NCBI GenBank assembly: GCA_002070265.1
Contig: MWCX01000043.1
Span: 45,679-109,678 of the forward strand
DNA from: Bacteroidetes bacterium ADurb.Bin174
GTDB taxonomy: Bacteria; Bacteroidota; Bacteroidia; Bacteroidales; Paludibacteraceae
Length of the DNA: 64,000 bases
Reading direction: 5' to 3'
Shown here: one piece after another, positions 30,066 through 40,109 of the stretch
Layout of the letters: every line of letters starts with the position of its first letter
How positions within the stretch are numbered: position 1 is the first letter of the stretch
The notes under the pieces: model-generated
The model's input: only the letters and a program-made list of their open reading frames with translations
Database searches by the model: none
Told to the model about the DNA's origin: nothing
Made by a program: the position numbers and the translations under genes

Positions 30066-33000
30066 ATGCAATTCAACGAATATTCTCAATTCAATCTTTC
30101 TGACATCAATAAGGAAATTTTGGATTTTTGGAAAGGAAACGACATTTTTCATAAGAGTATTTCAACACGCGAAGGCAAACCTTCTTTTGTGTTTTACGAG
30201 GGACCGCCTTCTGCCAACGGCATGCCGGGTATTCACCACGTAATTTCGCGTTCCATCAAAGATATTTTTTGTCGCTATAAAACCATGCAGGGATTTCAGG
30301 TGAAAAGAAAAGCCGGTTGGGATACGCATGGTTTGCCGGTTGAATTGGGCGTTGAAAAAGCTTTGGGCATTACCAAAGAAGATATTGGCAAAAAGATTTC
30401 TGTGGAGGAATATAATGCTGCCTGTCGCCAGGATGTGATGAAATACACCAAAGAATGGGAAGATTTGACCGAAAAAATGGGTTATTGGGTGGATATGGAT
30501 AATCCGTATATCACTTATGACAATCGCTATATAGAAACTTTGTGGTGGTTGCTGAAACAATTATACGACCAGGACTTACTTTATAAAGGTTATACCATCC
30601 AGCCTTATTCTCCGGCTGCAGGTACCGGATTAAGTACACATGAACTAAACCAGCCGGGTTGCTATCGCGATGTAAAAGACACGACTTGTGTAGCTCAATT
30701 TAAGGTAGTTGATGTGGAAAATTTACCTTTTGCACCCACCAATAAGGATTGCTATTTCCTGGCATGGACTACTACTCCGTGGACTTTGCCATCCAATACT
30801 GCTTTATGTGTTGGTCCAAATATCCGATACGTATTGGTCAATACTTTCAATCCTTATACGGAAGAAGCTGTTTCATTGATATTGGCGAAGGATCTGTTGC
30901 CCGCACATTTCAATATGAAAGATGCTAAATTGCAATTAAGCGACTATGTAAAAGGTAAAAATTTACCTTTTGAGATAGTAGGAGAATGTTCAGGTAAGGA
31001 CTTAATCGACATTCAATACGAGCAACTGATTCCTTGGATGAATCCGGGCGAAGATGCTTTTAGGGTAATCAGCGGTGATTTTGTGACCACTGAAGACGGT
31101 ACAGGTATCGTACATATTGCACCGACTTTTGGAGCAGATGACGACCGTGTTGCTAAACAAAACGGTATTCCACCCATGCTTTTGACCGACAAAGACGGAA
31201 ACAACCAACCTATGGTAGATCGTACCGGCAAGTTCTATCGGCTGGAAGATTTATCGCCTGATTATATCAAAAATAGCGTAAATGTTGATTTATATAAGTC
31301 ATTTGCCGGAAAGTATGTGAAAAATGAATATTTAAATGACGATACAGCTTCATCTGAAGAAACCTTGGATGTTGAAATTTGTGTGATGCTCAAACAACAA
31401 GGTCTTGCCTTCAAAATAGAGAAGTACGTACACAATTATCCGCATTGCTGGCGTACCGATAAACCTGTACTGTATTATCCTTTAGACAGTTGGTTTATCA
31501 AAACAACTGCTCGTCGTGAGGAAATGATGGCATTGAACGACACCATCAACTGGAAACCGCAATCTACCGGTACCGGTCGCTTCGGCAAATGGCTGGAAAA
31601 CTTGCAGGATTGGAATTTAAGTCGCAGTCGCTATTGGGGTACTCCCCTGCCTATCTGGCGTACAGAAGACGGATTGGAAGAAATTTGTATCGGGTCTGTG
31701 GCAGAGTTGATGCAAGAAATTGAAAAATCTATTCAGGTAGGATTCATGGCCGAAAACCCCTTTAAAAAGTTCAAACCGGGTGTTTACACTGCTGAAAACT
31801 ATTCGGTTGAAAATATAGACTTGCACCGACCCTTTGTGGACCATATCATATTGGTATCTCCGTCCGGCAAGCCGATGATGCGTGAGTTGGATTTGATAGA
31901 TGTTTGGTTTGACTCGGGCGCCATGCCTTATGCCCAATTACATTATCCTTTTGAAAATAAGAAACTCGTAGAATCCGGAGGGTTTTTCCCAGCTGATTTC
32001 ATTTCCGAGGGTGTAGATCAGACGCGCGGTTGGTTTTTTACTTTGCATGCCATCAGTACAATGGTGAGAAATTCAGTTGCTTTTAAAAGTGTGATTTCTC
32101 ACGGCTTGGTATTGGATAAAAACGGCAATAAAATGTCGAAGCGATTGGGCAATGCCGTTGATCCGTTCTCAACCATTGAAGAGTACGGCTCTGACCCATT
32201 GCGTTGGTATATGATGACCAATGCATCTCCCTGGGATAATTTAAAATTTGATGTAGAAGGTATTGAGGAGGTAAGAAGAAAATTCTTCGGAACGCTCTAC
32301 AATACCTATTCTTTCTTTGCTCTATATGCCAATGTAGATAAATTTACTTTTGCAGAAGAGGAAGTTCCCCTGGCAGACCGACCGGAAATTGATCGTTGGA
32401 TTATTTCTTTACTGAATAGTTTGGTGAAAGATGTAACCGAATTTTATGACAATTACGAACCGGCAAGGGCAGGCAGGGCTATCGCCGATTTTGTAGGAGA
32501 AAATTTGAGCAACTGGTATGTTCGTCTGAACCGCAAACGCTACTGGGGCGGCGAATACAATCGGGATAAGATTGCTGCTTATCAAACCCTATACACTTGT
32601 TTGGAAACGGTTGCAAAGTTGATGGCGCCTATTGCTCCTTTCTATGCTGACCGCTTGTTTCTGGACTTAAACAAAGTCAGTAGCAAAGACAAATCCGAAT
32701 CGGTACATTTGGCACAATTCCCGGTATTCAACGAACAAGTTATTGATAGTAATTTAGAAGCCTGTATGCAGTTAGCCCAGCAGATTTCCTCCATGATCCT
32801 GGCTGCTCGTAAAAAGGCAGAGAAAAAAGTCCGCCAACCCCTTTCAAAAGCTGTTGTTCCGGCTCCTGATGAGATAACCTATAACCAAATAATTTATATT
32901 GCAGATTTAATTAAAGCTGAAGTCAATATCAAGAAATTGGAAGTGTTACCTGCCGATGCAGACATGGAAGGTTTGGTAAAGAGAGTCAAACCCAACTTCA

Positions 33001-33497
33001 AAACCTTAGGAAAGAAGTATGGAAAGTTGATGAAAGATATCGCTGCTGTTGTAAATAAATTCGGAAAAGCTGAAATTAGCACCATTGAAAAGTCCGGAAA
33101 ATTCGACTTAGTCATTGGTGATGAAAAGGTTGAAATATTGGCGGATGATGTGGAGATTTTCACGGAAGATATGCCCGGATGGTTGGTTACCAATGACGGC
33201 AAACTAACTGTTGCATTAGATATTACCGTTACAGATGATTTGTTACGCGAAGGAATTGCTCGTGAATTGGTCAACCGCATCCAGAATTTGCGCAAATCAT
33301 CAGGTTTTGAGATTACGGACAAAATCAAGATTGAGATTGTTAAACATGATGCAATCAATGAGGCTGTGGAAAATTTTGGTGAGTATATCGCCTCTCAAAC
33401 CTTAGCATCTTCCATCCGATTGGTTGACTCAATAGATTCTCCGGTTGAACTTGACCTCGAAGATTATTTGATTAATATTAAAATTGAAAAAATCTGA
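30066..33497 (+). CDS. ileS: Isoleucyl-tRNA synthetase
   Basis: Charges tRNA-Ile with isoleucine and edits mis-activated valine. The 1143-residue protein is of the long form common in Bacteroidota. The HIGH-type signature appears as ANGMPGIHHVISRSIKD near residue 55, and KMSKRLGN near residue 690. The editing domain lies between, including AWTTTPWTLPSN. The C-terminal anticodon-binding region is complete. The ATG at 30066 gives the usual beginning, MQFNEYSQFNL; an in-frame start at 30033 would add 11 unconserved residues and overlap the -7 box. A DUF4834 gene follows at 6 bp. Confidence 0.97.
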   Translation: MQFNEYSQFNLSDINKEILDFWKGNDIFHKSISTREGKPSFVFYEGPPSANGMPGIHHVISRSIKDIFCRYKTMQGFQVKRKAGWDTHGLPVELGVEKALGITKEDIGKKISVEEYNAACRQDVMKYTKEWEDLTEKMGYWVDMDNPYITYDNRYIETLWWLLKQLYDQDLLYKGYTIQPYSPAAGTGLSTHELNQPGCYRDVKDTTCVAQFKVVDVENLPFAPTNKDCYFLAWTTTPWTLPSNTALCVGPNIRYVLVNTFNPYTEEAVSLILAKDLLPAHFNMKDAKLQLSDYVKGKNLPFEIVGECSGKDLIDIQYEQLIPWMNPGEDAFRVISGDFVTTEDGTGIVHIAPTFGADDDRVAKQNGIPPMLLTDKDGNNQPMVDRTGKFYRLEDLSPDYIKNSVNVDLYKSFAGKYVKNEYLNDDTASSEETLDVEICVMLKQQGLAFKIEKYVHNYPHCWRTDKPVLYYPLDSWFIKTTARREEMMALNDTINWKPQSTGTGRFGKWLENLQDWNLSRSRYWGTPLPIWRTEDGLEEICIGSVAELMQEIEKSIQVGFMAENPFKKFKPGVYTAENYSVENIDLHRPFVDHIILVSPSGKPMMRELDLIDVWFDSGAMPYAQLHYPFENKKLVESGGFFPADFISEGVDQTRGWFFTLHAISTMVRNSVAFKSVISHGLVLDKNGNKMSKRLGNAVDPFSTIEEYGSDPLRWYMMTNASPWDNLKFDVEGIEEVRRKFFGTLYNTYSFFALYANVDKFTFAEEEVPLADRPEIDRWIISLLNSLVKDVTEFYDNYEPARAGRAIADFVGENLSNWYVRLNRKRYWGGEYNRDKIAAYQTLYTCLETVAKLMAPIAPFYADRLFLDLNKVSSKDKSESVHLAQFPVFNEQVIDSNLEACMQLAQQISSMILAARKKAEKKVRQPLSKAVVPAPDEITYNQIIYIADLIKAEVNIKKLEVLPADADMEGLVKRVKPNFKTLGKKYGKLMKDIAAVVNKFGKAEISTIEKSGKFDLVIGDEKVEILADDVEIFTEDMPGWLVTNDGKLTVALDITVTDDLLREGIARELVNRIQNLRKSSGFEITDKIKIEIVKHDAINEAVENFGEYIASQTLASSIRLVDSIDSPVELDLEDYLINIKIEKI

Positions 33498-33503
33498 CTG
33501 TAA

Positions 33504-33746
33504 ATGGGATTCCTTACTTCATTCCTGTTGCTTCTTTTTTTTATTGCAATTTTTATTGTGATAGTGGCTGTCGGATTTTTGCGTTCAATTTTTAGATTTG
33601 GCGGGAAAAACAATACTTTTAAACGTCGTCGAGACCATACTCAAAGTGAACAAAACGTTCACCATACCAGCCCATTCCGAAAAAAATCACAAAAAATCAT
33701 TCAAAAAGACGAGGGAGAATATGTTGATTTTGAAGAAATTGAATAG
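33504..33746 (+). CDS. DUF4834 family small membrane protein
   Basis: An 80-residue protein with one N-terminal membrane helix (about residues 5-27), a basic linker (FKRRRDHTQ), and a conserved acidic end, DEGEYVDFEEIE, the hallmark of DUF4834. The function of the family is unknown. It follows ileS by 6 bp and is probably co-transcribed with it. It converges on birA with 12 bp between the two stop codons. Confidence 0.85.
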   Translation: MGFLTSFLLLLFFIAIFIVIVAVGFLRSIFRFGGKNNTFKRRRDHTQSEQNVHHTSPFRKKSQKIIQKDEGEYVDFEEIE

Positions 33747-33758
33747 CATGGATTCTCT

Positions 33759-34496
33759 TTACAGCACAAATTCAACTTCTTTAAAATAAAATGTTAAACG
33801 TTGTTTCTCAGTATCTTCAAGTATCAATTTACCATCGGTGTCAATTTGAATAATACGTGCGTAAAAGGTAAAATTTGACGTTTTGAATGGATGATATCCG
33901 ATATTTCTGTAGAGATGTAACACATATTTTTGTCTGATATCGTCGGGTGTAAGCTGACAAATCTCTAAAATAGAAGACCTTACTTCGTGTATTAGTTGCT
34001 TTATTTCAAATGTCTTTCCCATTATTTGCCGGAGCGAAACCGGATTTGGGGCTCCAGAAGTGAATACTTCCTGATTGATGTTTAACCCGATGCCGCAAAT
34101 AGAAGTTTGGATATTCCTGCCTTGCAAGGTGTTTTCTATCAAAATGCCGCCTATCTTTTGGTTTTTCCAGTAAATATCATTGGGCCATTTGATGGTAAAA
34201 TATTTTGAATTTTCGTCATCAGTCTGGGCACGTAAAACGTACAAAATACCTAAAGACACCATCTGGGATACTAGAAAAAATTCGGAAGCATCAATTTGTT
34301 GAGGACGCAGCAATAGGGAAAATAGTAAATTTTTATCTTTTGCCGACTCCCAGGTATTGCTGCCTTGTCCCTTTCCTGCAGATTGAAACCCGGCATGTAC
34401 AACAAAGCCATTCGGTAAGGCTTCAGACTGCAACATCTCCTTCATCAACACATTAGTTGAAGTAGTTTCGGCTATATAAAAATAATGTTCATTCAT
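33759..34496 (-). CDS. birA: Biotin-[acetyl-CoA-carboxylase] ligase
   Basis: A 245-residue ligase that activates biotin with ATP and attaches it to the biotin carrier of biotin enzymes. It lacks the N-terminal DNA-binding domain, so it is a class I (non-repressor) enzyme. Motifs: TTSTNVLMKEM, the biotin/ATP loop AGKGQGSNTWES, KWPNDIYWKNQKIGGILIE, and GIGLNINQE. The loop is usually GRGQ in this phylum; here it has Lys instead of Arg, a conservative change. The gene begins 9 bp after priA and ends convergent with the DUF4834 gene. Confidence 0.93.
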   Translation of the reverse strand: MNEHYFYIAETTSTNVLMKEMLQSEALPNGFVVHAGFQSAGKGQGSNTWESAKDKNLLFSLLLRPQQIDASEFFLVSQMVSLGILYVLRAQTDDENSKYFTIKWPNDIYWKNQKIGGILIENTLQGRNIQTSICGIGLNINQEVFTSGAPNPVSLRQIMGKTFEIKQLIHEVRSSILEICQLTPDDIRQKYVLHLYRNIGYHPFKTSNFTFYARIIQIDTDGKLILEDTEKQRLTFYFKEVEFVL

Positions 34497-34505
34497 TGAG
34501 TTTAG

Positions 34506-36758
34506 CTAATAGGGGTCCACATCACAGCTAATTCTAACACTTTTGAATTCCGGTTGAGCGTTCAATTTTGACAAAATATCCAACATGGTCGTTCGGGCGG
34601 CTTTTACTGATGCAGCCGTTTCAAACTTGAACAAGATCTGCCTGATGTATTGATTTTGCACCCGTGCAATGAGAGGAGCAGCCGGTCCCAATACCCTACT
34701 CCCAAAAGCAGTTCGCAAGGTGGCTGCCAATTCATTAGCTGCCTGGTCGATGACTTTAAAATCTCTGTGCTTGAGGGTAATTTGTATCATCCGATAGAAA
34801 GGCGGATATTGAAACGATGCCCTTTCCTGTATTTGCAAATCAAACATTGCCTGATAATCATGGTGAACTACTTGTTGAATAACCGAATTGTCAGGTGAAT
34901 AGGTTTGTATAACGACCAAACCTTTTTTATGTTTTCTTCCGGCACGTCCGCTTACCTGTGCCATCAACTGAAAAGCCCTTTCGTAAGATCTGAAATCAGG
35001 AAAACTCAGTAAATTATCTGCATTCAGGATGCCCACCAGACTTACTTTTTCAAAATCAAGTCCTTTGGTGACCATTTGGGTACCAATTAAAATATCAACT
35101 TGCCGGCGTTCCATGGCCGAAATAATTCTCGCATAGCCTTTTTTGGACCGGGTTGTGTCTAAATCCATACGCATCACACGCGCATCCGGAAAAAACTGCT
35201 TGATTTCTTCTTCTATTTTTTCAGTTCCGAAGCCGCGTGTCCGTAAATCGGGAGCTTTACAAGAGGGACAATCCTGCGGTAGGCGTTCAACATATCCACA
35301 ATAATGACAGTTTAAGGTATTAGCAGCAGCGTGCAGCGTCAGACTGACATCACAATTTTTACACTTAGGGACGTACGCACAGGCTTTACATTCAACAAAA
35401 GGGGCATATCCTCTTCGGTTTTGAAACAAAATAACTTGCTCCTGCTGTTGCAATGCCAAATTAATTTTTTCAATCAATACATCAGAAAAATGACCTTCAT
35501 ATTGTTTTTTTCGATACGCTTCTTTCATATCAACCACCAATATTTCAGGCAACTGCATCTCTTCATACCGCTCGTGCAACTCCACCAATCCGTATTTGCC
35601 GATTTTAGCATTGTGATAACTTTCAATGGAAGGCGTGGCAGTACCCAGCAATGTTTTGGCTCCGTGCAAAGATGCCAGTACGATGGCCGCATTTCTTGCA
35701 TGATAGCGTGGAGCAGGGTCATATTGTTTGAAACTTGGCTCATGTTCTTCATCCACAATGATTAACCCAAGCTTTCTGAACGGAAGAAAGACGGAAGATC
35801 GAACCCCTAATATCACTTCGTAAGATTCGTCGTGCAACACATTATTCCATATTTCAACCCTTTCGGCATCGGAAAATTTTGAGTGATAAACGCCCAACTT
35901 ATTACCGAATACCCGTCTCAAACGGGTGGTCAGTTGAGCAGTCAGTGCAATTTCAGGTGCGAGGTACAGCACTTGTTTACCCTCTGCCAATACTTTTTCT
36001 ATCAGATGAATATATATTTCCGTCTTACCGGAAGATGTAACCCCATGCAACAAAACAACCTGCTTATCATTGAACTGTTTCTCAATTTCTTGCATGGCTT
36101 TTTGCTGCGAGGCATTCAGCGGATAAGCATTTTCCCTTTCTAAATCAGATTCTTTTAAACGTCCGACTTCTTGTTGAAAAATTTCAAATATTCCTTTATC
36201 AACCAAGCCGTTGAGAGCGGAGGGACTGAATCTGTTTTTAACTCCTAATAATTGTTTTTTCGGAACGGGATGAATGGATTTAGTCTTTGTAAATTCTGAA
36301 ATTTCCAAGTAGCGAATGAGTAACTCCAACTGTTTAGGTGCTCTTAAAAGTTTATCCATCCATTGAAGCAACTTGTTTTCATCCGCCAACGAAGCTGAAA
36401 GCCGGATATAAGCCTCGGTCTTAGGTTTGTATTGATCTAACTTAAAACCGGAAGGTACCGCAGCCTGATAAACCTCACCCGGATGAGCAATGTAATATTC
36501 ACTGATCCACTCCCAAAAGCGGTATTGAGGTGCTCTCAAAATAGGCTCTTCGTCCGGCAAACTCAAAATTTTCTTCGGCTCATAATGCTTCGGCTCGTTT
36601 TTATGTATCGAAACGATGATACCCGTGTAAATTCTTTTAGAACCAAAAGGCACAATAGCACGCATTCCTGTCTTCACAGTCTCCTTCCATTCGGAGGGAA
36701 CAGCATAAGTAAACGTACCGGGAATCGGCAAAGGCAATATGATATCGGCGTATAGCAT
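34506..36758 (-). CDS. priA: Primosomal replication helicase PriA
   Basis: A 750-residue superfamily 2 helicase that reloads the replisome at stalled forks. It has an N-terminal 3'-DNA-binding domain (MLYADIILPLPIPGTFTYAV), Walker A GVTSSGKTEIY near residue 240, a DEEH box (LIIVDEEHEPSFKQYDP), and the zinc-binding insert with eight Cys (CKACAYVPKCKNCD, CHYCG, CPSCK). Helicase motifs V and VI (TQMVTKGLDFEKV, VSGRAGR) are intact, and length is standard. It overlaps nothing and leads directly into birA. Confidence 0.96.
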   Translation of the reverse strand: MLYADIILPLPIPGTFTYAVPSEWKETVKTGMRAIVPFGSKRIYTGIIVSIHKNEPKHYEPKKILSLPDEEPILRAPQYRFWEWISEYYIAHPGEVYQAAVPSGFKLDQYKPKTEAYIRLSASLADENKLLQWMDKLLRAPKQLELLIRYLEISEFTKTKSIHPVPKKQLLGVKNRFSPSALNGLVDKGIFEIFQQEVGRLKESDLERENAYPLNASQQKAMQEIEKQFNDKQVVLLHGVTSSGKTEIYIHLIEKVLAEGKQVLYLAPEIALTAQLTTRLRRVFGNKLGVYHSKFSDAERVEIWNNVLHDESYEVILGVRSSVFLPFRKLGLIIVDEEHEPSFKQYDPAPRYHARNAAIVLASLHGAKTLLGTATPSIESYHNAKIGKYGLVELHERYEEMQLPEILVVDMKEAYRKKQYEGHFSDVLIEKINLALQQQEQVILFQNRRGYAPFVECKACAYVPKCKNCDVSLTLHAAANTLNCHYCGYVERLPQDCPSCKAPDLRTRGFGTEKIEEEIKQFFPDARVMRMDLDTTRSKKGYARIISAMERRQVDILIGTQMVTKGLDFEKVSLVGILNADNLLSFPDFRSYERAFQLMAQVSGRAGRKHKKGLVVIQTYSPDNSVIQQVVHHDYQAMFDLQIQERASFQYPPFYRMIQITLKHRDFKVIDQAANELAATLRTAFGSRVLGPAAPLIARVQNQYIRQILFKFETAASVKAARTTMLDILSKLNAQPEFKSVRISCDVDPY

Positions 36759-36832
36759 AAAATTGATGAACTACAAAATTAGGTGTTTTTCATCAATTTC
36801 TTGTGTTTTTTAAACATGGTGAGATACAATGA

Positions 36833-37822
36833 TCAATCAACTCTAGGATATGTGAAATCATTCCTGCCTGTTTCCTGAACTAAATGAGATACTTTGCCGT
36901 TTTCATCCAATACAAACTTGAATACTTCTCCTGTTGCTTCCGCACGAATGAAAAATTCTGATGTTGAAAACGGTTTTAATTCATAGGAAACTCTTTCATT
37001 GAGTCGCACTTTTAACCGATTTCCTTCAACGCTGATTTGGACGGTTTGATCGTTACGAAATAAATAAGAACCGGCGTATTTTTCCAATAATTGCCTGTCG
37101 ATATTGATTTCTTCATATTTGAAGCGTTTGTGAGACAACAACCAGTCGTAAATTTCCTGATTGTTATAAGTCTCCGTCCAACTATCATGATCGGCTTCCG
37201 GATATACGGTGAATTTTGCTTTAGGATTAATGGCTTGCAGGGGTGTCATCATTTTTTCTGATTGCGAAATAGGAACAACATTGTCTTTTGCACCATGGAA
37301 ACACCATACCGGCATATTTTTCAATCGCTTAACTCCTTCCGGTTGCCCACCTCCGCAAATTGGAATAATGGCTGCGAAATATTCAGGATAGCTTATTGCA
37401 GTACTCCAGGTTCCATATCCACCCATGCTCAATCCTGTCAGATATACGCGATCCTCATCAACTCTATATTTTTCCATAAAATCTTTCAGCAATTTTATTA
37501 ATAGTTCGGAATTCCATCCGTATTGAGCGGATTGAGGGGAAATAACAATAAATGGATACTGATGTCCGTCAGCTATTCTTCTGGGAGGACCATGTAGTTT
37601 TACTTTTTCTACATTTGATCCGGTCTCTCCGGCTCCATGTAAAAAAATCAATAAGGGCCAACGAGTAATTGTATCTGCTTTATATCCTTCCGGAAGATAG
37701 AGAAGATAGTTTGTACGTTCAATGTATTGTTCTGCAGTTTGCTGAGCATAGGATAAGCTAGCAAGGCTAAGCAATGTGATCAGAACAAAAAGATATTTGC
37801 TGTATGTTGTTAGTGCTTTCAT
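36833..37822 (-). CDS. Secreted alpha/beta-hydrolase (prolyl-oligopeptidase/esterase type)
   Basis: A 329-residue exported esterase. The start at the ATG complementary to 37820-37822 gives a clean signal peptide (ending SLSYAQ); an in-frame ATG 16 codons upstream is less likely. The alpha/beta-hydrolase fold shows an oxyanion segment LLIFLHGAGETGSN, nucleophile GLSMGGYGTW, Asp in FHGAKDNVVP, and His in PEADHDSWTE. A C-terminal beta domain (about residues 235-329) resembles the accessory domain often fused to Bacteroidota esterases. The PlpD/carbohydrate-esterase-like arrangement suggests release of acyl or phenolic groups, but the substrate is unknown. It is flanked by repeat copy B. Confidence 0.88.
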   Translation of the reverse strand: MKALTTYSKYLFVLITLLSLASLSYAQQTAEQYIERTNYLLYLPEGYKADTITRWPLLIFLHGAGETGSNVEKVKLHGPPRRIADGHQYPFIVISPQSAQYGWNSELLIKLLKDFMEKYRVDEDRVYLTGLSMGGYGTWSTAISYPEYFAAIIPICGGGQPEGVKRLKNMPVWCFHGAKDNVVPISQSEKMMTPLQAINPKAKFTVYPEADHDSWTETYNNQEIYDWLLSHKRFKYEEINIDRQLLEKYAGSYLFRNDQTVQISVEGNRLKVRLNERVSYELKPFSTSEFFIRAEATGEVFKFVLDENGKVSHLVQETGRNDFTYPRVD

Positions 37823-37861
37823 GTTTGTGTTTTTATTTATGTGTGGCTTTTCAAAGAAATA

Positions 37862-38010
37862 AATATTCAACTAAAAAACAGCAAGGTGTCTTAGAAGAGA
37901 TAAAGGTCGATTTGCGCCCTGCAACACCTTAACCTCGCGACCCCGTACCACGGACCACGCACCCCGGAATATCGAAAGTAACGCAGCAGTTGGACACTTC
38001 TAAAACACCG
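37862..38010 (+). repeat. Dispersed element, copy B
   Basis: Reads AATATTCAACTAAAAAACAG, GGTGTCTTAGAAG, ATAAAGGTCGATTTGC, CCCTGCAACACCTTAACC, a GC-rich core, AATATCGAAAGTAACGCAGC, and ends CTTCTAAAACACCG. The outer CTGTCTCAAAAC tip is degraded, but GGTGTCTTAGAAG and CTTCTAAAACACC form a 13-base inverted repeat with one mismatch. It fills the gap between the esterase start and the pgk stop and ends 4 bases from the latter. Confidence 0.75.
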
Positions 38011-38014
38011 TTTT

Positions 38015-39274
38015 TTAGTATCCTCGTATTGCCTTGATGCCCGGCAAAACTTTGCCCTCAATGGCTTCCAATAAAGCGCCGCCACCGGTGGATACGTAGG
38101 ATATACCGTCAAATAAGCCGAATTTGTTGACACAAGCAACTGAGTCACCGCCGCCAACCAAAGAGAATGCTCCTTTTTTTGTGGCTTCAACGATGGCTTC
38201 ACCTACAGCACGTGAACCTGATGTGAAGTTTTCGAATTCAAATACTCCTGTCGGACCGTTCCATAAAATTGTTTTGGAGGCTTTGATAACATTTCCGAAT
38301 AACTTTTCTGTCTCGGGACCTATATCCAAACCTTCCCATCCTTCGGGTATTTCATCTACTTTTACAAATTTTGTGTTGGCATCATTGCTGAAGTTGTCGG
38401 CTATTTTAGCATCCACTGCCAATACCATGTTGACATTGTTTTTCTTTGCCTTTTCGAGCAGTTCTAACGCTAAATCCAATTTGTCTTCTTCACAAATGGA
38501 GTTGCCAATCTTACCTCCCATGGCTTTGGTGAAAGTATAGGTCATACCGCCTGCAATAATCAGATTGTCAACTTTCCCCAATAAATTTTCAATGATGTCA
38601 ATTTTGGAAGAAACCTTGGCACCACCCATGATAGCTGTAAACGGACGGGCTGTGTCCTTCATAATTTTTTCGACGGCATTCACTTCTTTTTCCATCAGGT
38701 AACCGAACATTTTATTTTTTGCATCAAAATGATCGGCGATCAGGGCTGTAGAAGCATGCGCCCTGTGTGCAGTTCCGAAAGCATCATTAACGTAGCAATC
38801 TGCATAGGAAGCCAATGTAGCAGTAAATGCTTTTTGACTTGCCTTGACTGCTTTTTTGGCTGCTTCCTTTTCCTCATCAGATGCAAAATCGCCACGTGGT
38901 TTACCTTCTTCTTCAGCATAGAAACGCAGGTTTTCCAGCAATAAAGCCTGACCCGGCTGCAATGCCTTAACTGCAGCTGCTGTTTTTTCACCCATGCAGT
39001 CATCTGCAAATTTCACTTTGGTTCCTAATAGTTTAGAAACATGATCCACTAGTACTTTCAGTGAAAAATTGGGATCCGGATTCTTTTTCGGACGACCCAT
39101 GTGGGAAGCAATAATTAAGCTGCCGCCATCTGCCAAAATTTTCTTTAAAGTAGGTAAAGCTCCGCGGATACGTGTATCATCCGTAATTTTGAAATTTTCA
39201 TCTACAGGAACGTTGAAGTCAACGCGTACAAAGGCTTTCTTGCCTGAAAAATTGTATTTGTCTATTGTTTGCAT
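38015..39274 (-). CDS. pgk: Phosphoglycerate kinase
   Basis: Glycolytic enzyme that makes ATP from 1,3-bisphosphoglycerate and ADP. The 419-residue protein has the N-terminal substrate domain with [26 protein letters not shown], and [15 protein letters not shown], and the C-terminal nucleotide domain with [11 protein letters not shown] and [14 protein letters not shown]. All key basic residues are present and length is normal for the phylum. It is separated from purE by a 230-bp repeat-rich gap and has no close operon partner. Confidence 0.97.
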   Translation of the reverse strand: MQTIDKYNFSGKKAFVRVDFNVPVDENFKITDDTRIRGALPTLKKILADGGSLIIASHMGRPKKNPDPNFSLKVLVDHVSKLLGTKVKFADDCMGEKTAAAVKALQPGQALLLENLRFYAEEEGKPRGDFASDEEKEAAKKAVKASQKAFTATLASYADCYVNDAFGTAHRAHASTALIADHFDAKNKMFGYLMEKEVNAVEKIMKDTARPFTAIMGGAKVSSKIDIIENLLGKVDNLIIAGGMTYTFTKAMGGKIGNSICEEDKLDLALELLEKAKKNNVNMVLAVDAKIADNFSNDANTKFVKVDEIPEGWEGLDIGPETEKLFGNVIKASKTILWNGPTGVFEFENFTSGSRAVGEAIVEATKKGAFSLVGGGDSVACVNKFGLFDGISYVSTGGGALLEAIEGKVLPGIKAIRGY

Positions 39275-39304
39275 AATATTTTTGTTGTTTATTTTATGAG
39301 TTTT

Positions 39305-39504
39305 AGTTTAATATTATAGAAGTTATAGAAGTTAATGAAGTTAGTAGTTAGTAGTTAGTAGTTAGTAGTTTTTTTTGGAAGTTAATGAAGTTATAAGAAG
39401 TTAGGGAAGTTAACGGGTTCCGAGTTCCGAGTTCCGAGTTCCGAGGTCGTGATTTCAGCTTTTAGCTTTTAGCTCTTTCTTAGTTCATCGTTCTTAGTTC
39501 TTAG
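39305..39504. repeat. Three-module intergenic tract T3 upstream of pgk
   Basis: Plus-strand order is module C complement (ttatagaagttaatgaagtt, repeated gtagttagtagttagtag), module B complement (gggttccgagttccgag, repeated), and module A complement (tagttcatcgttcttagttc). Read toward pgk on the minus strand, this is the same A-B-C order as in T2, T4, T5 and T6. No open frame or hairpin terminator is evident. Confidence 0.75.
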
Positions 39505-40011
39505 TTAGTTTGTCTTATATTCAAACTTCACTTTCTTCAACTCCTCATTGGCCAGCACAATTTTATCCTTCAAGTTTTCTTTATATGTTGCCAATTTAGT
39601 TTGAAGATTTTGGTCACTTCCGGCCAGTATTTGTACAGCTAATAATGCGGCGTTTTGTGCTGCATTGATGCCGACAGTTGCAACGGGAATACCGGGAGGC
39701 ATCTGTACGATGGCTAGTAAGGCATCCATGCCTTCCAGGCTTGCACTGATGGGAACTCCGATAACCGGTAGGGTAGTCATGGAAGCTATTACGCCGGGTA
39801 AATGCGCTGCCATTCCTGCAGCAGCTATAATTACTTCTATGCCCTTTTTGCGGGCTTGTGTTGCGAAAGCTTCAACTTCCCCGGGAGTCCGGTGTGCCGA
39901 CAAAGCATTGATTTCAAAGGGAATTTGAAATTCATCCAATACCTTTGCGGCTTTTTCCATCACAGGCAGATCGGAAGTACTACCCATGATGATACTAACG
40001 CGTGCTAACAT
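39505..40011 (-). CDS. purE: N5-carboxyaminoimidazole ribonucleotide mutase
   Basis: A 168-residue purine synthesis enzyme that moves the carboxyl group of N5-CAIR to C4. Diagnostic motifs: VSIIMGSTSDLPVME (phosphate-binding loop), NALSAHRTPGEV with the catalytic His, and AAGMAAHLPGVIASMT. It is of the class I (octameric, small) type. The C-terminus is complete. It lies about 98 bp downstream of gcvH on the same strand. Confidence 0.97.
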   Translation of the reverse strand: MLARVSIIMGSTSDLPVMEKAAKVLDEFQIPFEINALSAHRTPGEVEAFATQARKKGIEVIIAAAGMAAHLPGVIASMTTLPVIGVPISASLEGMDALLAIVQMPPGIPVATVGINAAQNAALLAVQILAGSDQNLQTKLATYKENLKDKIVLANEELKKVKFEYKTN

Positions 40012-40109
40012 TGTTTTGTTGATTATTATTTACTGTTTTTATTTACGATTTACCATTTATGTGGTGGTATTATTTCATCACCTTAAATAGTCAATCGTTT
40101 GGCAAATTA

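Noticed and set aside
30100-30250. Apparent loss of the HIGH motif in IleRS (PGIHH)
   Set aside because: This variant is standard in the Bacteroidota-type enzyme.
37891-38202. A 103-codon open frame across repeat copy B and the pgk 3' end
   Set aside because: It overlaps pgk out of frame and covers a repeat whose other copies do not keep the frame.
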